Below, piece by piece: positions 1-8,200 of a stretch of DNA of 45,046 bases. Made by a program: the position numbers and the translations under genes. Source of the DNA: an uncultured beta proteobacterium (lineage in GTDB: Bacteria > Pseudomonadota > Gammaproteobacteria > Burkholderiales > Burkholderiaceae); contig CAIVXR010000224.1 of the NCBI GenBank assembly GCA_903909925.1, forward strand, positions 1 through 45,046, in the 5' to 3' direction. The notes beneath the pieces are model-generated. The model ran no database searches, was not told the DNA's origin, and worked only from the letters and a program-made list of their open reading frames with translations. Every line of letters starts with the position of its first letter. Within the stretch, counting starts at the first letter, position 1.

Positions 1-450
1 GGTGTCGGCAACCTCAAATCCTCAACCCTGCTTAAACGGGTTAATGCAGGTGACTTTGACGCAGTGCCGACCGAGCTGATGAAGTGGACTAAGGCTAAGG
101 GCAAGGAATTGCCGGGGCTAGTTCGTCGCCGCAGGGCAGAATCCGAATGGTGGCGTGATCTGGCCAATAAGCCCGTGGTTGAGGAAGACCAAAGGGTCGA
201 GCCAGATACCGTTCCTGTAAAGACCATTACTGAGAGCAAGCAGGCCAATGGAGCCGTTGTCCTTGGAGCTTTGGGGTCTGTAGGGGCCGCCAAGGAAGTC
301 ATGACGCAGGTTCAGGAGGCTAATGGCTTGTTTGGGTCAGCTATCGCCATGGCTCAGGACATGAATTTCCTCATCATGGTGGCTGTGGTCGGCATCGGGG
401 CTGCTATCTGGTACTGGCGCAAACAAAACTTAGAGAAGCACGGGATATGA
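1..450 (+). CDS. GH24 phage lysozyme (endolysin), 5' truncated, with C-terminal membrane segment
   Basis: The reading frame is open from base 1, so the gene begins before the window; the catalytic Glu is not visible. The first ~45 residues match the end of the GH24 muramidase fold (GVGNLKSSTLLKRVNAGDF, then LPGLVRRRRAE), known from lambdoid and P22-type endolysins that cut peptidoglycan. After a hydrophilic linker of about 55 residues comes a hydrophobic stretch (MNFLIMVAVVGIGAAIWYW) followed by a basic tail. By the positive-inside rule this suggests a C-terminal anchor with the tail in the cytoplasm and the enzyme outside, so no soluble release through a large holin may be needed. The stop overlaps the spanin start. 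Family certain; topology inferred. Confidence 0.88.
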   Translation, partial: GVGNLKSSTLLKRVNAGDFDAVPTELMKWTKAKGKELPGLVRRRRAESEWWRDLANKPVVEEDQRVEPDTVPVKTITESKQANGAVVLGALGSVGAAKEVMTQVQEANGLFGSAIAMAQDMNFLIMVAVVGIGAAIWYWRKQNLEKHGI

Positions 451-677
451 TAGCCTTTCTATTCACCCCCGTAGGTCGGTATGTCGCCATAGGAATCATT
501 GTTTTTATGGCGGCGGCTGGCGCTTATTGGAAGATTAGGGCTGATGCGGTGGCTGAGATTGAAGCGGCGGCGCAAGCTGACGTTCTTAGGAGAACACAAA
601 ATGCGCTTACTGCTGGTGATGCTATTGGTACTTCCCCTGACAAATTGCGCGAGCCTGACGGCAACGCCCGTGACTAA
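447..677 (+). CDS. Inner-membrane spanin candidate (Rz-like)
   Basis: A 76-residue protein with an N-terminal membrane helix (about residues 8-27) followed by an Ala/Glu-rich helix, the layout of an i-spanin. The start shares ATGA with the lysozyme stop, so translation is coupled. The next gene starts inside this one in another frame, the classic Rz/Rz1 nesting. The periplasmic part is short (about 50 residues) compared with lambda Rz, so bridging would rely on the partner or on short coiled coils. Function is inferred from position, topology and nesting, not from sequence similarity. Confidence 0.7.
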   Translation: MIAFLFTPVGRYVAIGIIVFMAAAGAYWKIRADAVAEIEAAAQADVLRRTQNALTAGDAIGTSPDKLREPDGNARD

Positions 678-798
678 TGGGGCCGTCTGTGGCGTATGGA
701 AACCTATCTCCTGGTCTAAAAAAGACACCGATCTGACCATTACAGAAATAAAAGTTAGCAATGCCCGCCGAGAGGGGTGGTGCGAAGGCCAGAAATAA
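601..798 (+). CDS. Outer-membrane spanin lipoprotein candidate (Rz1-like)
   Basis: ATG 601 follows AGGAGA at 588-593; upstream codons in the frame lack such a site, so the start is well placed. The 65-residue product opens with a lipoprotein signal (MRLLLVMLLVLPLTNC, lipobox LTNC), giving a short mature lipoprotein. The rest has two further Cys and the pattern C-x2-W-K-P-I-x2-S-x2-D...LT...C, which I recall from small proteins next to endolysins of many alphaproteobacterial phages. The first 77 bases overlap the inner-membrane spanin gene out of frame. Expected role: outer-membrane disruption at lysis. Confidence 0.78.
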   Translation: MRLLLVMLLVLPLTNCASLTATPVTNGAVCGVWKPISWSKKDTDLTITEIKVSNARREGWCEGQK

Positions 799-817
799 GT
801 GCTATAATAAGCACTTA
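796..817 (+). promoter_or_regulatory. Perfect 8-bp hairpin around a TATAAT, at the spanin stop
   Basis: TAAGTGCT and AGCACTTA form a perfect 8-bp inverted repeat with a 6-base loop. The left arm contains the spanin stop TAA. The sequence across arm and loop includes TATAAT (803-808), with no good -35 upstream. The right arm runs into the Shine-Dalgarno AAGGAG (817-822) of the adaptor gene. It has no T-run, so it is not a classic terminator; mRNA processing or control of adaptor translation is possible. Confidence 0.5.
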
Positions 818-830
818 AAGGAGCCGTAAC

Positions 831-1568
831 ATGACTACGGGATTGTCGTATAACGGGACTGTATCTGGGACCAACAGCTACATTGACCAGATTGCCACTT
901 TGGCAGTGGTTGATGTGACTGATCCTGCCTACCAGATTATCCTACCCCAGATGATAACTTATGCGGAAAACCGCATGTATCGTGATCTGGATTTTATGTA
1001 CACATCAACATCCATTTCAGGGTATGCAGTCTCTGGTGGAACCCGCAGCATTACAATTCCAGAAGGAACAATTGTTGTTCTTGAGCAGATCAATTTGATC
1101 ACGCCTCCAGGGCAGCAAAATCCTAATGCAGGAACACGCACACCGCTTCTCCCAACCACCAAAGAATTCTTAGATGCTGTCTATGGTTCATCAACCTATA
1201 CTGCCGTCCCGCAATATTTTTGCCCGTTTGATGACAACGTGTTTTTGGTTGGCCCGTTTGCTGATCAAACTTACTTCGTCGAAATTGTAGGAACTTATCG
1301 TCCTGCCAGCTTGTCGGCGACCAACACAACAACATTCATCAGTCTTTACTTGCCTGATGTATTTATCATGGCCTCCATGATTTACATTTCAGCTTATCAG
1401 CGCAACTTTGGCCGGATGTCGGATGATCCGCAAATGGCTCAGAGCTATGAAGCTCAGTATCAAGCATTGCTAAAAGGCGCGGCTGTTGAAGAAGCCCGCA
1501 AGAAATTTGAATCTTCCGGCTGGACTTCACAATCTCCGTCACCTGTCGCTACTCCAAGCAGAGGGTGA
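831..1568 (+). CDS. SU10-like head-to-tail adaptor protein
   Basis: A 245-residue protein with AAGGAG nine bases before ATG. The N-terminal half (SYIDQIATLAVVDVTDPAY, then LPQMITYAENRMYRDLDF) looks like the helical adaptor that docks under the portal in SU10- and P22-like podoviruses. The middle is beta-rich, and the C-terminus has a helix (QSYEAQYQALLKGAAVEEAR) and a Ser/Pro tail. The nozzle-like gene follows immediately, and this adaptor-nozzle pairing supports the call. Virion protein in the neck. No close homologue could be checked. Confidence 0.7.
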   Translation: MTTGLSYNGTVSGTNSYIDQIATLAVVDVTDPAYQIILPQMITYAENRMYRDLDFMYTSTSISGYAVSGGTRSITIPEGTIVVLEQINLITPPGQQNPNAGTRTPLLPTTKEFLDAVYGSSTYTAVPQYFCPFDDNVFLVGPFADQTYFVEIVGTYRPASLSATNTTTFISLYLPDVFIMASMIYISAYQRNFGRMSDDPQMAQSYEAQYQALLKGAAVEEARKKFESSGWTSQSPSPVATPSRG

Positions 1569-1571
1569 TAA

Positions 1572-3653
1572 ATGCCCCATTCCTCGCTTAAGCTTATACC
1601 AGGCGTTGATGTTAACCGCACTCCTGCACTCAACGAAGCTGCCATATCGTTCTCAAATCTAATTAGATTTGTTCCAGATCGGCAGGGGCTTGGTCTTGTT
1701 CAAAAGCTGGGTGGATGGACACGCTACTATCAGAACGCGATTGAATCTATTATCCGCTGCCTTTGGGCATGGGAAGATACTAACGCTAACTCGTATTTAG
1801 CTGTTGGTGCTGAAGCGTCCCTATCTGTTATTAGCGGTACAACAACTAAAAACAGACGGATCATTACGCCTAGAAAGCGCATAGATAATGTTGCTGTGGA
1901 TGTAAATACAGTATCTGGGACAAATGTTGTTACGATCAACGACACTGGCTCAAACATCACTAACTATGATTTTGTGTATATTTCTACGCAAATCAGTGTA
2001 GGCGGCCTTATCTTGTTTGGCATTTACCAATGTTTTTCAATTGGTGCTAATAGCTTCAACATTTACACGTATGACGTGCTAGGCAACCCTGTATTAGCAA
2101 CGGCTACAGTTACAAACGGCGGCGATGTTGCTGTCTTTGATACAGTGCTTGATAGCCCGTTTGTTACTGCAACATTGGCTAACCATGGATATGTAGTCGG
2201 GGATACATTTCCCGTGCTTGTTTCAACAACTGTGGGCGGCATCCCAATATTTGGAAACTATATTGTTCAGACGGTTCCAACAGTAGATACGTTTACGTTT
2301 GCAACCAACTACCTAGCAACATCTAACGATACTGGAGCAATGAACGGCGGCGATGCTCGATACGAGTTTTATGCTGGCGTTGGACCAGTACCCGCAGGTA
2401 GCGGCTATGGTGTTGGTGGCTATGGCGTTGGCGGTTATGGGTCAGGCTCTGGTATTGCGCCTAATATTAACACAATTACAGCATCAGATTGGACGCTAGA
2501 TAATTGGGGTGAAATACTTATTGCTTGCCCCCTTGGCGGCGGTATTTTCCAATGGTCGCCAACAGCAGGTAACAGCGTTTTAACGCTAATCCCACAAGCA
2601 CCTATTGTTAATCAGGGTATTGTGGTTGCGATGCCTCAACGGCAGATCATTGCGTGGGGCAGTACATTTACAGGCATCCCAGATCCGCTTTTGATCCGTT
2701 GGTGTGATGTTAATAACTTCAATGTCTGGCTTGGTACTGTAACTAACCAAGCAGGTTCGTACCGTATTCCTAAAGGCTCACGCATCGTTGAGTGCATACA
2801 AGGCCCGCAACAAACTTTGGTTTGGACGGATCTTGGCCTTTGGGCTATGCAATATATCGGTTTCCCTGACGTTTATGGGTTCAGTGAGATCGGCACGGGC
2901 TGCGGTCTGATTGGAAGAAAAGCAGCTACATCCCTTGGCGGCGCTGTCTATTGGATGGGTCAAAGCCAGTTCTACAGACTAGCAAATGGCGGCGTAGAAC
3001 CTGTATCTTGCCCAATTTGGGATGTTGTTTTCCAGGACTTGGACACCGATAACCTCGATAGAATTCGTGTCGCACCAAATTCACGGTTTGGTGAAATTGC
3101 TTGGTACTTCCCTACCAAAGGCAATGGCGGCGAACCAAGCCATTACATCAAGTACAATATCTTTTTGAACCAGTGGGATTACGGTACTTTGAGCCGTACA
3201 GCATGGATTAATGAATCTGTTCTTGGGCCGCCGATTGGTGCAGGTAAGCTGCCTGGAAGCGCATTGGATTATGTTATTCAACATGAAACATCTCCAGATG
3301 CTGTAAATGCAGACGGCAATCCAGTAGCTATCAATGCTTCGTTCGAAACAGGTTATTTTGTTATCAGTGAAGCCGATCTGAAGATGTTTGTGGACCAAGT
3401 ATGGCCTGATATGAAATGGGGCTATTACGGCGGTACACAGAACGCTAACGTAAATCTTACGTTCTATGTGGCTGACTATCCGGGGCAAACACCATTGACG
3501 TATGGCCCGTATGTAATGACGCAAAACACCACATTCATAACACCGCGTTTTCGTGGCCGCTTGGTGTCTATCAAGATGGATAGCAATGACATCGGGACGT
3601 TCTGGCGTATTGGTAATATGCGCTATCGTTCACAGCCGGATGGGAAATTCTGA
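1572..3653 (+). CDS. Tail nozzle / tail tubular protein (packaged-DNA stabilisation type)
   Basis: A 693-residue protein starting three bases after the adaptor stop, with GAGGG just upstream. The opening ([18 protein letters not shown], then [12 protein letters not shown]) is the typical start of podovirus nozzle or T7 gp12/P22 gp10-like proteins. It continues as a beta-rich protein with a short Gly/Tyr repeat ([13 protein letters not shown], about residues 277-289). Such proteins form the hexameric nozzle below the adaptor and close the DNA channel. The stop overlaps the next start (TGATG). Confidence 0.75.
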   Translation: MPHSSLKLIPGVDVNRTPALNEAAISFSNLIRFVPDRQGLGLVQKLGGWTRYYQNAIESIIRCLWAWEDTNANSYLAVGAEASLSVISGTTTKNRRIITPRKRIDNVAVDVNTVSGTNVVTINDTGSNITNYDFVYISTQISVGGLILFGIYQCFSIGANSFNIYTYDVLGNPVLATATVTNGGDVAVFDTVLDSPFVTATLANHGYVVGDTFPVLVSTTVGGIPIFGNYIVQTVPTVDTFTFATNYLATSNDTGAMNGGDARYEFYAGVGPVPAGSGYGVGGYGVGGYGSGSGIAPNINTITASDWTLDNWGEILIACPLGGGIFQWSPTAGNSVLTLIPQAPIVNQGIVVAMPQRQIIAWGSTFTGIPDPLLIRWCDVNNFNVWLGTVTNQAGSYRIPKGSRIVECIQGPQQTLVWTDLGLWAMQYIGFPDVYGFSEIGTGCGLIGRKAATSLGGAVYWMGQSQFYRLANGGVEPVSCPIWDVVFQDLDTDNLDRIRVAPNSRFGEIAWYFPTKGNGGEPSHYIKYNIFLNQWDYGTLSRTAWINESVLGPPIGAGKLPGSALDYVIQHETSPDAVNADGNPVAINASFETGYFVISEADLKMFVDQVWPDMKWGYYGGTQNANVNLTFYVADYPGQTPLTYGPYVMTQNTTFITPRFRGRLVSIKMDSNDIGTFWRIGNMRYRSQPDGKF

Positions 3654-3928
3654 TGGCTAGTTTAACAGACATCCTCACAGTCCAGAAAAACGCTGTTGTT
3701 GCGATTAACAATCTCAATCAAACCATGCAGCAAATTCTTGGTCAAATTACAATCCTAACCGGGAATGTGACTGCTGTTGTGGGGCCTACCGGGCCTACAG
3801 GTTTTGGCGGACCAACGGGTCCTACCGGACCCACTGGACCTACCGGAACAAGTGGCGGGCCTCCTGGTCCAACAGGACCCACCGGGGCTAGAGGTCCTAC
3901 TGGGCCGACTGGTCCTACAGGACCATGA
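3653..3928 (+). CDS. Short collagen-like virion protein
   Basis: A 91-residue protein. Residues 1-42 form a hydrophobic, helical N-terminus suited to trimerisation. Residues 43-91 are almost entirely Gly-X-Y triplets, mostly Gly-Pro-Thr, with one GARG and two breaks. Collagen-like segments in phages form trimeric rods in fibres and head decorations. The gene is coupled to the nozzle gene through a shared A (TGATG) and ends abruptly on a GPTGP triplet with two stops in tandem, so there is no C-terminal knob. It may trimerise through its N-terminus or dock another fibre. Tandem triplets make repeat-number variation likely. Confidence 0.8.
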   Translation: MASLTDILTVQKNAVVAINNLNQTMQQILGQITILTGNVTAVVGPTGPTGFGGPTGPTGPTGPTGTSGGPPGPTGPTGARGPTGPTGPTGP

Positions 3929-3938
3929 TGAGGATGCT

Positions 3939-4715
3939 ATGCCGTTAAAAAAAGGTTCATCGCAAAAAACAACCAGCTACAATATCCGCGAGATGATCAA
4001 ATCGGGTCATCCGCAAAAACAAGCTATTGCGGCTGCGTTAAATGTAGCTAGGCGGTCAAAACGAGCTGACGGCGGCGATATTAAAAGCTTACCGCACATA
4101 AATGATACGCCCCAAGCTGTAAAAGATTTGCTTAATCTTAATGGGCCGCGTCTTCCAAATATTAAAGACACGCCGGAAAACGTAAAGATCAAATTAAACA
4201 TGCAAGATACCAAAGCTGGTGGCGGTAAAATCAAACCACCGCCGCCAAAAATAACAACCAACAAAATGCACACCGGACCGATTCGTAGCCTTGTTGCCGG
4301 CCGGACTGATCATTTGCCCATGCACGTTCCGTCTGGTTCTTATGTTATCCCCGCAGATATTATTTCGGCTATGGGAGAAGGGAACACCGAGGCTGGGTTT
4401 CGTGTGGCTAAAAACATCTTTAGCAAACCTAAAATGCCTTTAACGGGTATGCCTTATAAGGCTAGTGGCCTACCATATGGAGCAAAAGGTGCGCCTTTTT
4501 CTGGCAGTTTTAAGGCTAATGGAGGCGCTACCGTTGCTCCGCCAGTACCTATTGTGGCGGCTGGAGGAGAATACGTCATCCACCCGGATGATATTAAATA
4601 TCTTTCTGGCGGCGATTTAGATGAGGGGCATAAGGGTTTGGATGATTTTGTGGTCAAAATGAGAGCTAAGACCGTAAAAACACTTCGAAAATTGCCGGGT
4701 CCAAAGAAAGATTGA
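3939..4715 (+). CDS. Conserved phage protein with GG motifs, function unknown
   Basis: The start was set at ATG 3939 because the frame further upstream only reads the collagen repeats out of frame; AGG lies five bases before. The 258-residue product opens MPLKKGSSQKTTSYNIREM, then HPQKQAIAAALNVARRSK, an opening I recall from many uncultured phage proteins. A second conserved block is GRTDHLPMHVPSGSYVIPAD, then MGEGNTEAGF. Three short GG signatures occur (RADGGDIK, KAGGGKIK, KANGGATV), related to those in other virion proteins here. Location among tail genes suggests a virion or assembly role. Confidence 0.6.
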   Translation: MPLKKGSSQKTTSYNIREMIKSGHPQKQAIAAALNVARRSKRADGGDIKSLPHINDTPQAVKDLLNLNGPRLPNIKDTPENVKIKLNMQDTKAGGGKIKPPPPKITTNKMHTGPIRSLVAGRTDHLPMHVPSGSYVIPADIISAMGEGNTEAGFRVAKNIFSKPKMPLTGMPYKASGLPYGAKGAPFSGSFKANGGATVAPPVPIVAAGGEYVIHPDDIKYLSGGDLDEGHKGLDDFVVKMRAKTVKTLRKLPGPKKD

Positions 4716-4738
4716 TTGGCATAAACAAGGGGGACTAA

Positions 4739-5254
4739 ATGAATTATGATGAAGATAAAGCTGGTGATCGAAAAGATAACTTAATTGTTCGGCTGGGTAC
4801 GCCAGCAGATCTAGATTTAGTAATGAAGTATGCTGTTGAAGCTATTGAAGAAATTGGGTTAGTAGATCCTGACGCAGAGCGTCTTTTGGGGGATATTTGG
4901 CCCGCATTAAATCAAGACCGTGGTTTAATCGGAATTATTTGCAAGCCAAATGGAGAACCTGAGGGTGGAGTCCTTCTACGTATAGGAAAAATGTGGTATT
5001 CAAATCAGGACGTTCTGGAGGAAAGGGTAATTTTTGTATTACCTGAGTTCAGGGCGTCAAAGCCGAGCCGAGCAATAGAGCTGTTAAAGTTTAGTAAAAA
5101 GGCCGCTGAAAACTTAGGGTTGCCGCTTCTGATAGGAGTGATGTCAACCGTAAGGACTGAGGCAAAAGTGAGAATGTACGAGCGTCAATTAGGAAAACCT
5201 ATGGGGGCAGTTTTCCTTTACAACGCTGGGCCTGATACCCTGAAAGGGATTTAA
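4739..5254 (+). CDS. GNAT-family N-acetyltransferase-like protein
   Basis: A 171-residue protein with GGGGGA before ATG. It shows the GNAT order: N-terminal RLGTPADLDLVMKYA, a central strand pair (GLIGIICKPNGEPEGGVLLR), then VIFVLPEFRASKPSRAIELL, matching the V-x-P-x-[FY]-[RQ] acetyl-CoA loop and helix, and a C-terminal MYERQLGKPMGAVF. Such enzymes move acetyl from acetyl-CoA to amines. In phages they often sit among tail genes, with substrate unknown; virion protein modification or a host target are options. Confidence 0.75.
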   Translation: MNYDEDKAGDRKDNLIVRLGTPADLDLVMKYAVEAIEEIGLVDPDAERLLGDIWPALNQDRGLIGIICKPNGEPEGGVLLRIGKMWYSNQDVLEERVIFVLPEFRASKPSRAIELLKFSKKAAENLGLPLLIGVMSTVRTEAKVRMYERQLGKPMGAVFLYNAGPDTLKGI

Positions 5255-5255
5255 T

Positions 5256-8200
5256 ATGTGTGGTGGCGGTGGAACTTCATCCGTATCATCGGTCAACATC
5301 CCCCCCGAGGTACTACAGAACTATAAAGATGTCTTTGAGCGGGCCAAAGGGGTCGCTGCACAGCCATTTGTTCCGTACTCACAGGACCCAAATGCCTTTG
5401 TCGCGGGGATGACGCCGACGCAACAAGCCGCCATTGCAAATACTAATGCCGCTCAAGGCATGGCTAATCCTGATGTCCAAGCTGGCCAGGCCATGATTGG
5501 TCGCGGTATGCAGCAGGCATCTCCCTATATGAACCAAGCTGGTGGCTTGACCAATAGAGGGCTTGGAGCTGGCCAACAGTACGCCAATATGGCTAACCGA
5601 TACCTTGGCGCTGGTACACAGAACGTAAATCCCGGCAATTTAAACACTCAACAATATATGTCGCCATATACCGAATCAGTTGTGCAAACGACTCAACGGG
5701 CTATGAACCAGCAACAAGCCCAACAGCTTGCTCAGCAGCAGGCAGATCAAATCCGTTCGGGTGCGTTCGGTGGTGATCGTGGCGGTATTTCACGCGCTAA
5801 CTTGATGGGACAGCAGAGCCTTGCCCAAGCTCAAGCTATAGCTCCGCTTTATCAACAGGGTTATCAAAATGCCCAACAGACCGCAGCGCAACAACAGGCT
5901 CAAGCCCTGGCGGCTGCTCAGGCTAACAGAGCTGCTCAACAGTATGGCGCACAGCAGGCTGCTGCATTAGGCCAGCAACAGTTTGGCCAGAACCTTTCCG
6001 CAGCCCAGCAACAGATGGGTCTTGGGCAGGCTCTATATGGTCAAAATCTTGGGCAAGGTCAGGCTTACGCTGGTCTTGGCCTCCAGAACCAAGCCGCCCA
6101 ATTGGCAGCAGCTCAACAACAGATGCAAGCTGGTCAAACTCAACAACAGACCGATCAGGCCGCCAAAACGGCTATGTATAATCAGTTTCAACAGCAGCAG
6201 GGCTTCCCCTATCAACAAGCTCAGTTCCTTGGGAACTTGGCTATGGGTACGGGTGCTTTGTCTGGATCGACAACGACAACCAATTCTTCTAGCAGCGGGT
6301 TGTTCTCCGACAAGCGCCTAAAGGAAGGTGCTGAACAGGTCGGTAAGACTAACGATGGTCTGCCAATATATCGGTATCGGTATAAAGGTGACGATAGAAC
6401 GCAGATCGGCCTCATGGCTCAGGACGTTGAGAAAGAACATCCTGACGCTGTTGGATCGTCTCATGGATACAAGACCGTTGATTATAAGAAAGCTACTGAC
6501 GGCGCTGTTCGCGCAAGTAGAGCTTACGGCGGCGGGCTAGATCCCAATTCCATGGGCGGATCTGTCTATGAGCCAGGTGCATATGCTGATGGCGGCTTAC
6601 TTCCCCGTGGCGGCTATGCGGACGGCGGTACACCATATGATCTGTCTTCTACTGGGTATCAGTTCAATCCAGAGACAGGCATGTACCAAAGAGATCTGGG
6701 CGACGGCGAAAGCGCGTCTATGACCCCTGCTGAATTGCAACAATATGATGTTAGTTCATATTTGCCGTCAACGATTGGCAGTCAAACAGCGGATGCAAAC
6801 GCTCAGCAAATTGCTCAAATTTATAGAGACCAGCTTGGTCGTTCACCTAGCAGCTCTGCTGAAACTTACTATTGGCAAAATGAACTTGCCAGTGGCAAAA
6901 CTATTGACCAAGTAAAAGCTGAGATTGCGGGTTCTCCAGAATCTGTTGGTTATCACCAACTACCCGGCACTAAAGTTGTTGATCCAGTCACCAAAGTTGT
7001 TGATCCAGTCACCAAAGTTGTCGATCCGGGAACTAAAGTTGTTGATCCAAGCACCAAGGTTGTCACACCTATAAAGACACCTACCACTACAGCAGCGGCT
7101 GGGGCGGCCAACCCTAATATTCAGACCCCTTTGACTTATGACGCATCCAAGTTTGCACCATCTATGGCTCCTATGCGTAACCGTTATGGTTCTTATGTTG
7201 CGCCTTTGTGGAATACTGCATCCTCGTTTGACATGACTGCGCCGATTCAGAGCATGTACCAGGGTGTTCTTGGGCGTGAGGCAGACGAACAGGGCATGAA
7301 CTACTGGAAAAATGATTTAGCCAATGGCGGCCAAAACCTTCAAGATATGTACTTCAATTTCCTAAAGTCTAATGAGTACCAAAATCAATCTCAGGCTGGT
7401 CTCGGCAATACATATGGTGGGTATGGTGGGCCATTAGGCGGCTATGGAGATTCTTCTGGGTCGCTTGGCGGTTTTGGTGGTTACGGAAACCAGTTTGGCG
7501 GCATGGGCGGCTACGGCTCTAACTTTGGCGGTTATGGCAACCAAGGATTTGGTGGCTACGGCGGCGGTTACGGCGGCATGGGTGGTTATCAATCCATGGG
7601 TGGCTATGGCGGTGGCCTAGGCGGTTTTGGCAACATGGGAAGCTATGGCGGCTATGACAGCAGCGGTTGGGGCGGCCAACCTTCCTTTGGCGGCTTTGGA
7701 AACAGCGGTGGTTATGGTGGTGGCTATGGCGGGATGAGCCAGGGCTTCTCCCCCATGGGCGGTTATGGCGGTTATCAGGCTCTTGGCGGCTACGGAAACC
7801 TTGGCGGTTATGGTGGCGGTTATGGTGGCCTTATGCCTCCACAGCAGACACAACAAGCTTCCCCAAGCTCGTCTACTTCTTCATCAACAGCACCGACATC
7901 GGGACCTGCCGCATTTAACCGTGGTGGCAGAACTGGATATGCTTATGGCAGCGTAGTAGATGCAAATGATGCAGCGGCACTTCAGGCACAAATTGCGGCG
8001 GGTATTCCCGGCCAAACAATGCCAGGCGCGCAATCCGCTATTCCGAACAAGCTCCTGCATGTTCCTAAGCTGATTGTATCCGACTATCGCCCACCAGCTC
8101 AAAAAACTCCATTTGAACACGCTCAAGAAATGGTTGCTTTTAGTAGGGGAGTAAATGAATTAGCAGGTAAAGATACCTTAACCCGCAACCTTTTTGACTG

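Noticed and set aside
3777-3938. Longer N-terminus for the gene at 3939
   Set aside because: The extension reads the collagen triplets out of frame (Leu/Pro/Gln-rich); ATG 3939 begins the conserved opening.
7617-7956. Several long frames on both strands
   Set aside because: They are translations of the Gly/Tyr codon repeat in other frames and have no start signals.
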